Notes: generated by a model from the sequence alone, not told the origin. A DNA stretch of 64,000 nt from Mobilisporobacter senegalensis (GCF_003752155.1 NZ_RJVG01000005.1:186001-250000); one strand, 5' to 3'. Positions 28,094 to 37,300 are shown, numbered from the stretch's first letter. A program made the numbers and translations.

Positions 28094-30219
28094 ATATCAT
28101 TCCTTGCTCCAACAACAATAATTTGTTCTTCTGCTTCCATAAGACCTAATTCTGTGTCTACAACCATAAGCAACTGTTCAAGATCTCTCATACCGGCATA
28201 ATCAAGAACCTTGCCACCAATACAGATGTAGAGATCTGGTTGAAGACGAATATCGCTTTTAAACACTGCCAGGTCTTCCCACATTTTTTCAATAATTTCA
28301 GGAGCCTCTGCTACCGTACAGCCAGCGGCATCTCCATCACCACGTTGCACTTTGATGAACCCTTTCTTATCTACAATTCGAATCTGATCTGCACCATTGC
28401 TCTTCTTTGAAGTAAATACATAGAATACATTGTTCTTTGTAATAAGTTTTGTTTCCTCCAAAGTACTTCCCATTGACTTTGCTGCCAATTCTTTTGCATC
28501 CTCTTCTGTACATGCCTTTAGGAGATCCGTGGTCTGCACTTCTGTAGATCCTAAAGCAATTGCAGTTACTCTTGAAGTCTGGGAATCAATCTCTATTTGC
28601 ACTTCAATAGAATCTGGAACTGCGCCGTTGGCAATCGCAAGGTTTGCAGCCTCTTTCTTAATATCTGCAATATCTTGTTTTGAAGGAGTAGGTATGGTTC
28701 GTTCCACCACATCCCGCACCATAGCCAGAGCTACTCCAATGGATGAGATCACTTCTGCATTTTCCGGAATACTATATTCCAAATTCATGTGATTTGCTGT
28801 ATATGGCAATAATGCAGCTGCTCCACCCCCAACACCAACTAAAGAGATCTGGTCTCTTTCTATTTTATATTTTTCTGCTAACATTTCAATGACTGGTTTG
28901 ATTTTCTCAAAAGATTTTGCAAGAATCTGTTCTGCAACTTCTTCTACTGTCATATTCATATGTTTTGCCAGTGGTTCCATTGCCTTACGTGCCGCAGCAG
29001 GATTACCATAGGAATAATGTTCCGGGGTAACAATTCCAAGTACATTGGCTGCACAGCTATTGGTAATCGTAATTCTCTTACCATTTTTTAATTTAATTGC
29101 AACATAATCTGATGGATCACCTTTCTTTGGAGTAAAGAATTCCACTTCCGGGTCCTCGATTTCTTCAATTGGAGTATATACCGCATATGGCATACCGGCA
29201 ATATGCGCACTTCTTGGTCCTACATCCACAATACCATTCTTAGAGGCTCTTACCATACTTCCGCCGGCGATGCCAAGAACGCGAACATCCAGGGAACTAA
29301 TATAAGTAGCGTGTCCTCCTACAATGGAATAATCAACAGCAGGACGGCCATTCTTTATAACGCCAATATTGGTACTCGTCCCACCAACTTCAAAATATAC
29401 ACCGTTGGATGCCCTAAGGTACATAAGAGCACCTACTACACTGGCAGCAGGTCCGGATAACATAGTAAGTACGGGTCTTTTCTTCATCTCACTGATATCC
29501 ATAACACCACCATCACCACGCATGATCATGAGAGGTACTTTAATTCCTGCCTGACGGACACTTTGTTCTGTACTGGTTGCAGTATCTAACATCTTAGGTA
29601 AAATACTGGCATTGATTGCTGCTGTTCTTGTTCTTCTTGTCAGACCATACAGTTTACTGATCTCTGATGCTACAGATACTGGCAGACCATGCTTTTCAGC
29701 AATTTGCTGGATCTTTTGTTCTTCCGTAAAATCATCTACGCCAAAAGCCTTTGATGCAACAATAACACTTGATCCTTTCTCCCTCAATGCTTTTATTTCG
29801 CCATCCACAGATTGTTCATTAAAATCTTTCTTTTTTAAATAAGTGTGATGTATTTTAATAATCCTTCCGGTTCCAAGGTCGATATCGTCAATCTTACTTT
29901 GCTTTTTAGCAAGCATTCCCTCAAATCCGCCTTTTCCGGTAGCCAGGATTCCCACCTCTGCAACATCCCCTTCTAATAAGGCATTGGTTGCCTGAGTAGT
30001 ACTGTGTGCTATAAATATTACATCATCCGGATCAATATTATTAGCTGTCAAACATAATTTAAATGCTTCAATAACCCCTTGTGCCACTCCTAATTCATGA
30101 TCATGGGTCGTCATGACAGAGCCTTTTCCGATTATCTCATGAGTTTCATTATCTATTGCAACTGCCTTGGTATGAGTCCCACCTACATCAATGCCTACTC
30201 GTATTGCCTTTTTACTCAT
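28090..30219 (-). CDS. Hydantoinase/oxoprolinase family protein (HyuA-like), cassette A
   Basis: A 709-residue cytoplasmic protein with the ASKHA-type phosphate loop GIDVGGTHTKAVAID (about 9-23), FIAHSTTQATNALLEGDVAEVG (about 69-90), MIMRGDGGVMDI, LSGPAASVVGA and FEVGGTSTNIGVI. This is the HyuA half of ATP-dependent hydantoinases, oxoprolinases and related carboxylases. The HyuB partner that normally completes these enzymes is not encoded nearby. The transporter precedes it and the M78-like gene overlaps its stop. The substrate is unknown. Cyclic amides, N-containing sugar acids or a carboxylation reaction are all possible. Confidence 0.85.
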   Translation of the reverse strand: MSKKAIRVGIDVGGTHTKAVAIDNETHEIIGKGSVMTTHDHELGVAQGVIEAFKLCLTANNIDPDDVIFIAHSTTQATNALLEGDVAEVGILATGKGGFEGMLAKKQSKIDDIDLGTGRIIKIHHTYLKKKDFNEQSVDGEIKALREKGSSVIVASKAFGVDDFTEEQKIQQIAEKHGLPVSVASEISKLYGLTRRTRTAAINASILPKMLDTATSTEQSVRQAGIKVPLMIMRGDGGVMDISEMKKRPVLTMLSGPAASVVGALMYLRASNGVYFEVGGTSTNIGVIKNGRPAVDYSIVGGHATYISSLDVRVLGIAGGSMVRASKNGIVDVGPRSAHIAGMPYAVYTPIEEIEDPEVEFFTPKKGDPSDYVAIKLKNGKRITITNSCAANVLGIVTPEHYSYGNPAAARKAMEPLAKHMNMTVEEVAEQILAKSFEKIKPVIEMLAEKYKIERDQISLVGVGGGAAALLPYTANHMNLEYSIPENAEVISSIGVALAMVRDVVERTIPTPSKQDIADIKKEAANLAIANGAVPDSIEVQIEIDSQTSRVTAIALGSTEVQTTDLLKACTEEDAKELAAKSMGSTLEETKLITKNNVFYVFTSKKSNGADQIRIVDKKGFIKVQRGDGDAAGCTVAEAPEIIEKMWEDLAVFKSDIRLQPDLYICIGGKVLDYAGMRDLEQLLMVVDTELGLMEAEEQIIVVGARNDI

Positions 30220-30398
30220 TTCCCGTTCCTCCTGTTATTTTGTAGTTTATATTAAGTTGATTATTTTCATAGTTAATATGTTTTCATTATAATTATATAA
30301 ATCGCTTCATAACTTTCTTCACATGATTCATCAAATGAAACTTAATTGGGATGTGATTTGGACTAAACTTAATTGTAACTTTGGATTCTTATTTTGTT

Positions 30399-30440
30399 GT
30401 AGGTAACCTTGAAACAATAAAGTGTTTTAAGGTTACCTAC
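30399..30440 (-). repeat. Intra-operon hairpin between transporter and HyuA-like gene, cassette A
   Basis: Perfect 12-base arms GTAGGTAACCTT and AAGGTTACCTAC with an 18-base loop, no T-run on the minus strand. It lies between the transporter stop and the HyuA-like start, so it may set their relative mRNA levels. The rest of the 30220-30480 gap has a direct repeat AAACTTAATTG (30340 and 30365 region). Confidence 0.6.
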
Positions 30441-30480
30441 TTATGGGGAATACATTTACATACTATATATTTTCTTACTT

Positions 30481-31770
30481 TTAGCCAAACATGAAATAAA
30501 CAATTGCTGTATTAATAGCGCATATGACCCAACCCCACAATACGCCTGAGCGTAAGAAATCTTTTGTTGTTGTCTTGGAATAGTTAATCGCCCAAAGGTT
30601 CCAGGATTGTGTTGGACAGCATGAAATATTCATTGTAATTGTTGGAATATATATTAAAGGGAATAGGAAAGGGGCTGTAAATGTACCGATACCTCTTAAG
30701 ATACCAAGTGTTGCTGAACCTGCACCAAATACTGTTAAAGGTCCTCTAAATAAACCTAATGGTGCAATAACAGCAAATAAAATAGCTACGAACAATGTAC
30801 TGGTAGGCATAATACCACCTAATATAGATTCAAAAAATACTGCATTTAAACCTGAAACTTTGTTGAACATTGGAAGGATGAATAAGAATCCTAAAAGAGA
30901 AGCAACATCAACAACTCCATCGTAAAAAGTCTTTGTTACGATTTTTTCAGTGTCTTTATATGATTTGATCTTACCACAAGTAAATAGTGCATAAAAAGCT
31001 GCTACAATAAATGCAGGGATTGGCTGCCATTTAAAGCATATTGCAAGTACAACAGGAATGATTGGAGTAATCAGTGCATATACAGGAGCCTGTTCGTTGC
31101 TGTCAAGAGAACCTGACGTAGCTGCCCAAGCGTGGCTTACATCTGCTTTCTTTAATCTTACTGCCAGCATCACTATTACTACAATTAACTGAACCGCCAT
31201 AGCAGCGAATCCAAATCTTAAATAACTGCTGTCGTATGGAAATCCTTCAAATATCCCTTGCATCTGTTTAAATAGAACAATATTTACATACATACCTGAA
31301 CCTACTGACATTAAATAGGATGATACTGCCAATGATTTAGGAACTCCAAGAGATAAAAGAATCGGTAACACAATAACACCAATTGCAACTACTGCACCTG
31401 CACCAAAAGTACTGGTAAAAATCAAACCAGTTACGATACATAATAATACGGTCGTAACTAATGGTTTATCACCACCAAGTTCTACTGTTTTTCGAATGAT
31501 AGTTGATGCTATCCCGGTCTTTACAAGTACTTGTCCAAACCAACTACCAAAGATAACAACTACTGCTGTTGCACCCCAACTTTCAGGACCTCCTTGAAAA
31601 ACCACTGTTTGTGCATCTTCCCATGTGATTTTTCCTCCAACCATGCCAAGTGCAACCCAGATGATCGCCATTACCAGGAAACCAATCATTAAGTTTCCGC
31701 CCTTTACTGCATAGATTGTGAAGCCTACAAAGGTAAGCAATAAGATGATACCGATTATTGTTTCTAACAT
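30481..31770 (-). CDS. GntP/CitMHS-like transporter, cassette A
   Basis: A 429-residue membrane protein with about ten to twelve hydrophobic segments, resembling the ion-transporter superfamily of gluconate and citrate permeases. Paralogous to 51425-52702. Shared segments are VKTGIASTIIRKTVELGGDKPL, IAPLGLFRGPLTVFGAG and SCCPTQSWNLWAINYSKTTTKDF. It should import the substrate that the following HyuA-like enzyme handles. GAGGAGGATTTAGT precedes the ATG. An organic or sugar acid is my guess, and the substrate cannot be seen. Confidence 0.78.
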   Translation of the reverse strand: MLETIIGIILLLTFVGFTIYAVKGGNLMIGFLVMAIIWVALGMVGGKITWEDAQTVVFQGGPESWGATAVVVIFGSWFGQVLVKTGIASTIIRKTVELGGDKPLVTTVLLCIVTGLIFTSTFGAGAVVAIGVIVLPILLSLGVPKSLAVSSYLMSVGSGMYVNIVLFKQMQGIFEGFPYDSSYLRFGFAAMAVQLIVVIVMLAVRLKKADVSHAWAATSGSLDSNEQAPVYALITPIIPVVLAICFKWQPIPAFIVAAFYALFTCGKIKSYKDTEKIVTKTFYDGVVDVASLLGFLFILPMFNKVSGLNAVFFESILGGIMPTSTLFVAILFAVIAPLGLFRGPLTVFGAGSATLGILRGIGTFTAPFLFPLIYIPTITMNISCCPTQSWNLWAINYSKTTTKDFLRSGVLWGWVICAINTAIVYFMFG

Positions 31771-31798
31771 ACTAAATCCTCCTCTAATTAGTCTTTTG

Positions 31799-32542
31799 CT
31801 ATTTTGCTAATTTAGCCAGTTCTATTGCCAGCTGCCCTGATGCATTAGATCCACATGGATATTCCAGAGCCAAAGGTACTTGGGGAAGTTCCTTTAATAT
31901 TTGTCTCCACTCAATATCCCCTTCATCTAATAATGTAGCTTGTGGATTTTCGCCTCCTTTCACATCTTTAAGATGAATATAAGCAACATATTCCTTAAGA
32001 AGTTTTGCATTGGTCATAGGATCTTCCTGTTGCCATAACCAGTTACCAATATCAAAAGTAGCTAAAATCTTACTACCTAATGCACTAACATCTTCCAAAA
32101 ACTGTTTGATTTTGTGGATCTGCCCATTTTCCCGGGTCTGATCGTTTTCAATTGTAAGTAAGATATTATAGTCCTCGCACAGCCTGTTCAGCTTACTGAT
32201 GTCTTCATTCCTTGCTTCTCTATACTCACCTATACCCAGTTTTATCCTGGTAGCATTCATAGCCTTTGCTTCTATTAAATATTTCTCAAGAGCAGAAAAC
32301 AAAAGTTCTCCATTCTCATACAGTAATTCAGGGACAGAGTAATATACCTCCATATTAAACTGCTTTGCCTTATTCCCGATGTTGTGAATCTCCCGGTCAA
32401 AGTTTTTGATAAACTCTCTGCGTATCTCCACTTTAGTTATATCCATGGCATTTAACAGATCAAGCAGATCTTCCTGTAGAACCCCCTGTTTTAGTTGCTC
32501 CCAAAATACTAATGTATTAATTGCTAAATTTTCCTTATCCAT
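31799..32542 (-). CDS. Sugar phosphate isomerase/epimerase (xylose isomerase-like TIM barrel)
   Basis: A 247-residue AP-endonuclease-2-type TIM barrel. Metal-binding positions are suggested by LLTIENDQT, ATFDIGNWLW and VAYIHLKDVKG, then ALEYPCGS. Proteins of this family epimerise or isomerise sugars or dehydrate inositols. It lies between the KDPG aldolase and transporter genes, so it probably acts early in the cassette A pathway. AAGGAGCAGGTT precedes the start. Confidence 0.78.
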   Translation of the reverse strand: MDKENLAINTLVFWEQLKQGVLQEDLLDLLNAMDITKVEIRREFIKNFDREIHNIGNKAKQFNMEVYYSVPELLYENGELLFSALEKYLIEAKAMNATRIKLGIGEYREARNEDISKLNRLCEDYNILLTIENDQTRENGQIHKIKQFLEDVSALGSKILATFDIGNWLWQQEDPMTNAKLLKEYVAYIHLKDVKGGENPQATLLDEGDIEWRQILKELPQVPLALEYPCGSNASGQLAIELAKLAK

Positions 32543-32554
32543 AACCTGCTCCTT

Positions 32555-33175
32555 CTATTGATATGCATTCAAAAGCTTTTGACAGCGTCTTTTCAGCTCA
32601 TCAAGATTACTTAAATTAATCCCACTTGTTAAATATCCTCCAAAGCCGGCTGCATATGCACCATTTTTAAACCACTCTTTCACATTCGTATCATCTACGC
32701 CCCCTGTGGGCATCATATCAATAAACGGCATTGGAGCCTTAATTCCTTTAATCATTTTAGGTGAAAGACAATCTCCCGGAAATAGTTTCACCACATCACT
32801 TCCTGCCTGATAGGAATGGAGTGCTTCCGTTGGCGTTGCAGCTCCCATGGAGCAAAAGATATCATATTCTTTGCAGTATGCCCCTACTTCTTCTACAATG
32901 CATGGTGAAACAATAAAATCCGCCCCATTTTTATAAGCAAGTTCTGCCTGTTCCTTTGTTAATACTGTTCCTGCCCCTATCATTGCTTCTGGAAGTTCCT
33001 GCTTTAAATCATAGATTAATTTTTCTGCATCTTTTACGGAGAAAGTAATTTCTAACGTATCAATTCCAGATTCTACGATTGTTCTGCAAATTATTTTTGC
33101 TTCATTTGGATCTTCTACTCTGATAACTGCAATTAATTTGCCTTTCATTAGATTCTTGACTTCTGATTTATTCAT
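32555..33175 (-). CDS. eda: KDPG/KHG aldolase
   Basis: A 206-residue class I aldolase that splits 2-keto-3-deoxy-6-phosphogluconate to pyruvate and glyceraldehyde 3-phosphate. The Schiff-base lysine is Lys130 in SDVVKLFPGD, with Glu42 in LEITF and the MMPTGGV phosphate loop. It matches the KDG-kinase-like gene later in the operon, forming the lower half of an Entner-Doudoroff-type route. GGAGCAGTCATA precedes the start. Confidence 0.92.
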   Translation of the reverse strand: MNKSEVKNLMKGKLIAVIRVEDPNEAKIICRTIVESGIDTLEITFSVKDAEKLIYDLKQELPEAMIGAGTVLTKEQAELAYKNGADFIVSPCIVEEVGAYCKEYDIFCSMGAATPTEALHSYQAGSDVVKLFPGDCLSPKMIKGIKAPMPFIDMMPTGGVDDTNVKEWFKNGAYAAGFGGYLTSGINLSNLDELKRRCQKLLNAYQ

Positions 33176-33192
33176 TATGACTGCTCCATTTC

Positions 33193-34248
33193 TTATTCAT
33201 TATTCTCTCTGGGATAAGGTGTTGTGGAACCTCTTACTACCAGCTGAGTAGGTAATTCAATGAATTTCTTTTTCTTTGAAATGCCTTTTTCAATTCTTTT
33301 AATTAATAACTGTGCTGCCATCACTCCTGTAGCATAGGAATCTTGTGTAATTGTTGTTATTCCTGGTGGAATCAGGGATGCCCATCCCCAATCGTCAAAA
33401 CCACAGATACCAAAATCTTTTCCAATAGCAAAGCCCTCTTTATTCATTGCCGTAAGCACATCCATTAATGTTACACCATTCACTGTAAAAATTCCGATTT
33501 CATCCTCTGGATTTTCTTCTTTTAATTTACGAAGACCTTTGGTACATACACTCAAATCATCCGTATCGACAAGGTATGTATATCGATTGCCATCCAGTGA
33601 ATATAATTTTGCCATGGCGTCAATATATGCATTGTGTCTTTCATAACGACTACTGATTTCGCCTAATTCCTGAGTGAAAAAAGCAACTTTCGTATAACCC
33701 TGCTTTTGTAAGAACTTAATACACTCATAAGTTGAAGTATAATTCTGAGTCGTGACAGAATCCATAAGATATTTATTTTTCAAACATCTGTCCGCCATAA
33801 CAATAGGCATTCCTTCTTCCTGGATTTCCATCAGATATTCATCATTGTAGCCTGTGGCATTTACAATCAGACCATCCAGTTTATTATCCATAAGAGATTG
33901 AATACTCTCGATTTCACTCTGTTGATTGTTATCTGTGTTCACAAACAGCACCTGGTAACCATTTTTTTTACAAACATCATTGATTCCTTTTACGATATAA
34001 GAAGAAAAGGGACTCGTAATATCTGCTATCACACATCCTACTGCTCCGCTTTTTTGTGATTTTAAACTTCTTGCAATATTACTTGGCCTATAACCCAATT
34101 CTTCTATTACTTTTTGAATTGTTTCTCTTGTGGTTTCAGACATATATTCATATTTTCCATTGATATAACGAGATATTGTTGTCTTTGAAACTTTGGCTTT
34201 TTCAGCCACATCATCAATTGTAATTTTTGCTCTTTTGTTATCTACCAT
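33193..34248 (-). CDS. LacI-family regulator of cassette A
   Basis: A 351-residue repressor. The N-terminal helix-turn-helix is ITIDDVAEKAKVSKTTISRYING, followed by the hinge RPSNIARSLKSQ and a periplasmic-binding-like sugar-sensing domain (VGCVIADITSPFSSYIVKGI...). It is the first gene of the operon. A palindrome at 34267-34285 between its promoter and start codon suggests autoregulation. The inducer should be a sugar or sugar-acid intermediate of cassette A. Confidence 0.93.
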   Translation of the reverse strand: MVDNKRAKITIDDVAEKAKVSKTTISRYINGKYEYMSETTRETIQKVIEELGYRPSNIARSLKSQKSGAVGCVIADITSPFSSYIVKGINDVCKKNGYQVLFVNTDNNQQSEIESIQSLMDNKLDGLIVNATGYNDEYLMEIQEEGMPIVMADRCLKNKYLMDSVTTQNYTSTYECIKFLQKQGYTKVAFFTQELGEISSRYERHNAYIDAMAKLYSLDGNRYTYLVDTDDLSVCTKGLRKLKEENPEDEIGIFTVNGVTLMDVLTAMNKEGFAIGKDFGICGFDDWGWASLIPPGITTITQDSYATGVMAAQLLIKRIEKGISKKKKFIELPTQLVVRGSTTPYPRENNE

Positions 34249-34266
34249 ATTATCCTTCCTTCATTT

Positions 34267-34333
34267 ACCGATTTACGAAATCGGTTAACAAACTTTATAT
34301 TGTCATTATAAGTAACTATAACCAATTTGTCAA
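34267..34333 (-). promoter_or_regulatory. Cassette A promoter with LacI-type operator
   Basis: On the minus strand TTGACA (34328-34333), 17 bases, TATAAT (34305-34310) is a consensus sigma-A promoter. Downstream, ACCGATTTCGTAAATCGGT (34267-34285) is an inverted repeat with a central CG, as in LacI-family operators. It lies in the leader just before the regulator gene, where a bound repressor would block transcription. Confidence 0.8.
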
Positions 34334-34484
34334 CCCGTTTTTTTGACTTTTATAGTCATTTTGCATAAATACATTCTTGAGTTTCGTTTATTTTTAAGCA
34401 TTTTATTCTAGTTTTGACCGTAAATAGGTGTATTTTATTACTGAGTTTCAATATTTAATCAGATTTTTTTCTAAAAAGTTAATA

Positions 34485-34536
34485 TAAAAGCTCTTTGACA
34501 TAATTGAGTTTCCTCACTATGCTCAAAGAGCTTTTA
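34485..34536 (-). terminator. Terminator of nrdD
   Basis: TAAAAGCTCTTTGA pairs with TCAAAGAGCTTTTA over 14 bases, followed on the minus strand by TTTTATATT. It lies about 30 bases past the nrdD stop. Confidence 0.8.
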
Positions 34537-34564
34537 TTTGAATTATTCACTATATTTATATTTC

Positions 34565-36946
34565 TTATTGTATGAACATTAGCTTTTCATCCACATATTT
34601 CTTTATATTAGAAGCATTTACATAACGATTTACCTGTCCATCCTGTACTACTACTAAAGTAGGTGCCTGCATTATCTTAAATTCATATGCAAGATCTGCA
34701 TTTTCTTCTGCATCAATTGTTTCATATTCTATATCTTCAAGATAAGTCTTAGCTATCTTACAGTTTGGGCATGTTTTCGTTGTAAAAAGATAGGTACCGT
34801 TGGATTTTATAGTTTCCATTGCTTCCATCTGCTTTTCAACTTCTGTATTACTATTTCCACAAGGCATAGGCCTCGCAGCTGTCATATCATATATTTTCCT
34901 GTTTACATACTCCTGTGATTTACCTTCGTTCCAATTTTGAACCGGACGATAATAACCGGTAATACGACTGTAAACTTCTGCTTTCCCACCACATTCCGGA
35001 CAAGTAAACTGTTCACCATTTAAATACCCATGAGTCTTACAAATTGAATAGGTCGGTGATAAAGTGTAATAAGGTAAACTATAATTTTCTGCAATTGTTC
35101 GTACTAATTTTGCTGCTGCCTGCCATTCAGGTAATTTCTCACCTAAGAATGCATGAAATACAGTTCCTGAAGTATACAATGTCTGAAGTTCATCCTGAAT
35201 ATCTAAGGCAGAAAAGATATCATCAGTATATTCTACTGGTAAATGAGAACTATTTGTATAGAATGGAGTGTCTCCTTCTTTGCCGGCTGTTTTAATGTCC
35301 GGCCAACGTTTTCTATCATGTTTTGCCAAACGATATGTAGTAGATTCTGCCGGAGTTGCTTCAAGATTATAGAGGTCTCCATATTCTTCCTGATAATCAG
35401 ACAAACGTTCTCTCATATGATTTAAAACTTTCTTTGAAAATTCCTGGGTTTCTTTATGAGACATATCTTTGCCAAGCCATCTGGCATTCAGTCCAACTTC
35501 ATTCATTCCAATAATTCCGATGGTTGAAAAATGATTGTCAAAACTTCCAAGGTAGCGTTTTGTATAAGGATATAAACCTTCATCCAATAATTTTGAAATT
35601 ACTTTTCTCTTCACTTTTAAAGAGCGTGCAGAGATATCCATCATACGGTCTAATTTCTTAAAGAATTCCTCTTCTGTATTTGCTAAGTATGCAATTCTTG
35701 GCATATTTATCGTCACAACACCTACAGAACCTGTACTTTCACCAGAACCAAAGAATCCACCAGTCTTTTTACGAAGTTCTCTAAGATCAAGGCGAAGTCT
35801 GCAGCACATGGAACGAACATCGCTTGGTTCCATATCGCTGTTTATATAATTTGAGAAATATGGAGTTCCATATTTTGCAGTCATTTCAAACAATAATTTA
35901 TTATTTTCTGTATCAGACCAGTCAAAATCACGTGTAATAGAATAGGTTGGGATAGGATATTGGAATCCTCTTCCATTTGCATCCCCTTCAATCATAATTT
36001 CAATAAAAGCTTTATTAACCATATCCATTTCTTTTTTACAATCTTTATATTTAAAATCTACTTCTTTTCCACCAATGATACATGGCAATTCAGCAAGATC
36101 ATTAGGAACCGTCCAGTCCAGCGTTATATTAGAAAATGGTGCCTGAGTCCCCCAGCGGCTTGGTGTATTTACACCATAGATAAAAGATTGGATACATTGC
36201 TTTACTTCTCTATAAGATAGATTATCTACCTTTACAAAAGGAGCTAAATAAGTATCAAAAGATGAAAACGCCTGGGCTCCTGCCCATTCATTCTGCATGA
36301 TTCCCAAAAAATTAACCATCTGATTACAAAGTGTGGATAAATGGGATGCCGGTGATGAAGTAATCTTACCAGGTATTCCTCCCAGCCCTTCTTTAATTAA
36401 TTGTTTCAATGACCAACCAGCACAATATCCGGTCAACATGGATAAGTCATGAATATGTACATCTGCATTGCGGTGGGCCGCTGCAACTTCTTCATCATAA
36501 ACTTCTGATAACCAATAATTTGCAGTAATAGAGCCTGAATTATGTAAGATAAGTCCCCCAACAGAATATGTAACTGTAGAATTTTCTTTTACTCTCCAGT
36601 CCTCTTCCTTTACATAGCTGTCAACAATTTCCTTATAGTCAAGGATAGTTGATTTCATATTACGTATTTTTTCACGATTCTTACGGTATAAAATATAAGC
36701 TTTTGCTACATCAGTATATCCTGTTTGTTCAAGAACATGTTCAACACTATCCTGAATGTCTTCTACCGATATCAGATTATCTTTTACCTTCGTCTGAAAA
36801 TCAGCAGTTACCCTTAAGGATAACAGATTGATGATGTCCTCATTATACATTTTCTCTGTGGCATTGAATGCCTTTGTGATAGCACCTGTAATTTTGGATA
36901 AGTGAAACTCTGCAATCTCTCCATCTCTTTTTACTACATTAATCAT
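34565..36946 (-). CDS. nrdD: Anaerobic ribonucleoside-triphosphate reductase with C-terminal redoxin domain
   Basis: A 793-residue class III ribonucleotide reductase that makes deoxynucleotides without oxygen. An ATP-cone lies at about 1-95, then the glycyl-radical barrel. A four-cysteine zinc site (ICKTHG..., FTCPECGG) precedes the radical glycine, probably Gly664 in RITGYY. The last 78 residues (from about 716) form a glutaredoxin/thioredoxin-like domain with CPNC at 726-729 and cis-proline APTLVV, so the reductant may be built in. The NrdG activase is not in the window. NrdR-like boxes lie upstream. Confidence 0.94.
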   Translation of the reverse strand: MINVVKRDGEIAEFHLSKITGAITKAFNATEKMYNEDIINLLSLRVTADFQTKVKDNLISVEDIQDSVEHVLEQTGYTDVAKAYILYRKNREKIRNMKSTILDYKEIVDSYVKEEDWRVKENSTVTYSVGGLILHNSGSITANYWLSEVYDEEVAAAHRNADVHIHDLSMLTGYCAGWSLKQLIKEGLGGIPGKITSSPASHLSTLCNQMVNFLGIMQNEWAGAQAFSSFDTYLAPFVKVDNLSYREVKQCIQSFIYGVNTPSRWGTQAPFSNITLDWTVPNDLAELPCIIGGKEVDFKYKDCKKEMDMVNKAFIEIMIEGDANGRGFQYPIPTYSITRDFDWSDTENNKLLFEMTAKYGTPYFSNYINSDMEPSDVRSMCCRLRLDLRELRKKTGGFFGSGESTGSVGVVTINMPRIAYLANTEEEFFKKLDRMMDISARSLKVKRKVISKLLDEGLYPYTKRYLGSFDNHFSTIGIIGMNEVGLNARWLGKDMSHKETQEFSKKVLNHMRERLSDYQEEYGDLYNLEATPAESTTYRLAKHDRKRWPDIKTAGKEGDTPFYTNSSHLPVEYTDDIFSALDIQDELQTLYTSGTVFHAFLGEKLPEWQAAAKLVRTIAENYSLPYYTLSPTYSICKTHGYLNGEQFTCPECGGKAEVYSRITGYYRPVQNWNEGKSQEYVNRKIYDMTAARPMPCGNSNTEVEKQMEAMETIKSNGTYLFTTKTCPNCKIAKTYLEDIEYETIDAEENADLAYEFKIMQAPTLVVVQDGQVNRYVNASNIKKYVDEKLMFIQ

Positions 36947-37036
36947 TTGTGTTATCTCCTTCCCACTCTATATGGAAGAAAATGTTATACTTTTCTGCCA
37001 TATTCTTCTATATTTTTACTAAACCCTGTGATTAAG

Positions 37037-37119
37037 ATTGTAGCAGATTTCCATCTTTTAGTCAATAAAAAACACCATATATATGCACTATTTTTTTCAA
37101 CAGTACTAGATATAGTGTT
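37037..37119 (-). promoter_or_regulatory. nrdD promoter with two NrdR-like boxes
   Basis: On the minus strand TTGACT (37060-37065), 17 bases, TACAAT (37037-37042). Two 18-base boxes lie directly upstream: ACACCATATATATGCACT (37072-37089, plus strand) and AGTACTAGATATAGTGTT (37102-37119). They start 30 bases apart, near three helical turns. Both resemble the NrdR consensus ACACWATATNTWGTGT, so ATP/dATP-sensing NrdR probably represses nrdD. Confidence 0.75.
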
Positions 37120-37168
37120 TGCATAGGACTTAATTCCTATTTACTTTTTTGTTACAGTTCAGTCATGC

Positions 37169-37232
37169 AGAAATCAATATAAAGCTGCCCTTAGGGTGCA
37201 AGCATCCTAAGGGCAGTTTCATATTGATTTCT
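37169..37232 (-). terminator. Long hairpin downstream of hflX
   Basis: Nearly perfect arms of about 30 bases, with AGAAATCAATAT outside and CTGCCCTTAGG inside, around a two-base loop. It lies about 70 bases past the hflX stop. There is no clear T-run on the minus strand, so it is a probable but unusual terminator. The outer flanks TTACAGTTCAG (37152) and CTGAGCTGTA (37284) form a wider inverted repeat resembling 51291-51343. Confidence 0.6.
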
Positions 37233-37300
37233 ATATGGCGCTCTGCCCAAGCGAGAAGTAGTGTAGCGAATTCGAGCTTATGGCTGAGCTGTAGCGTTTG

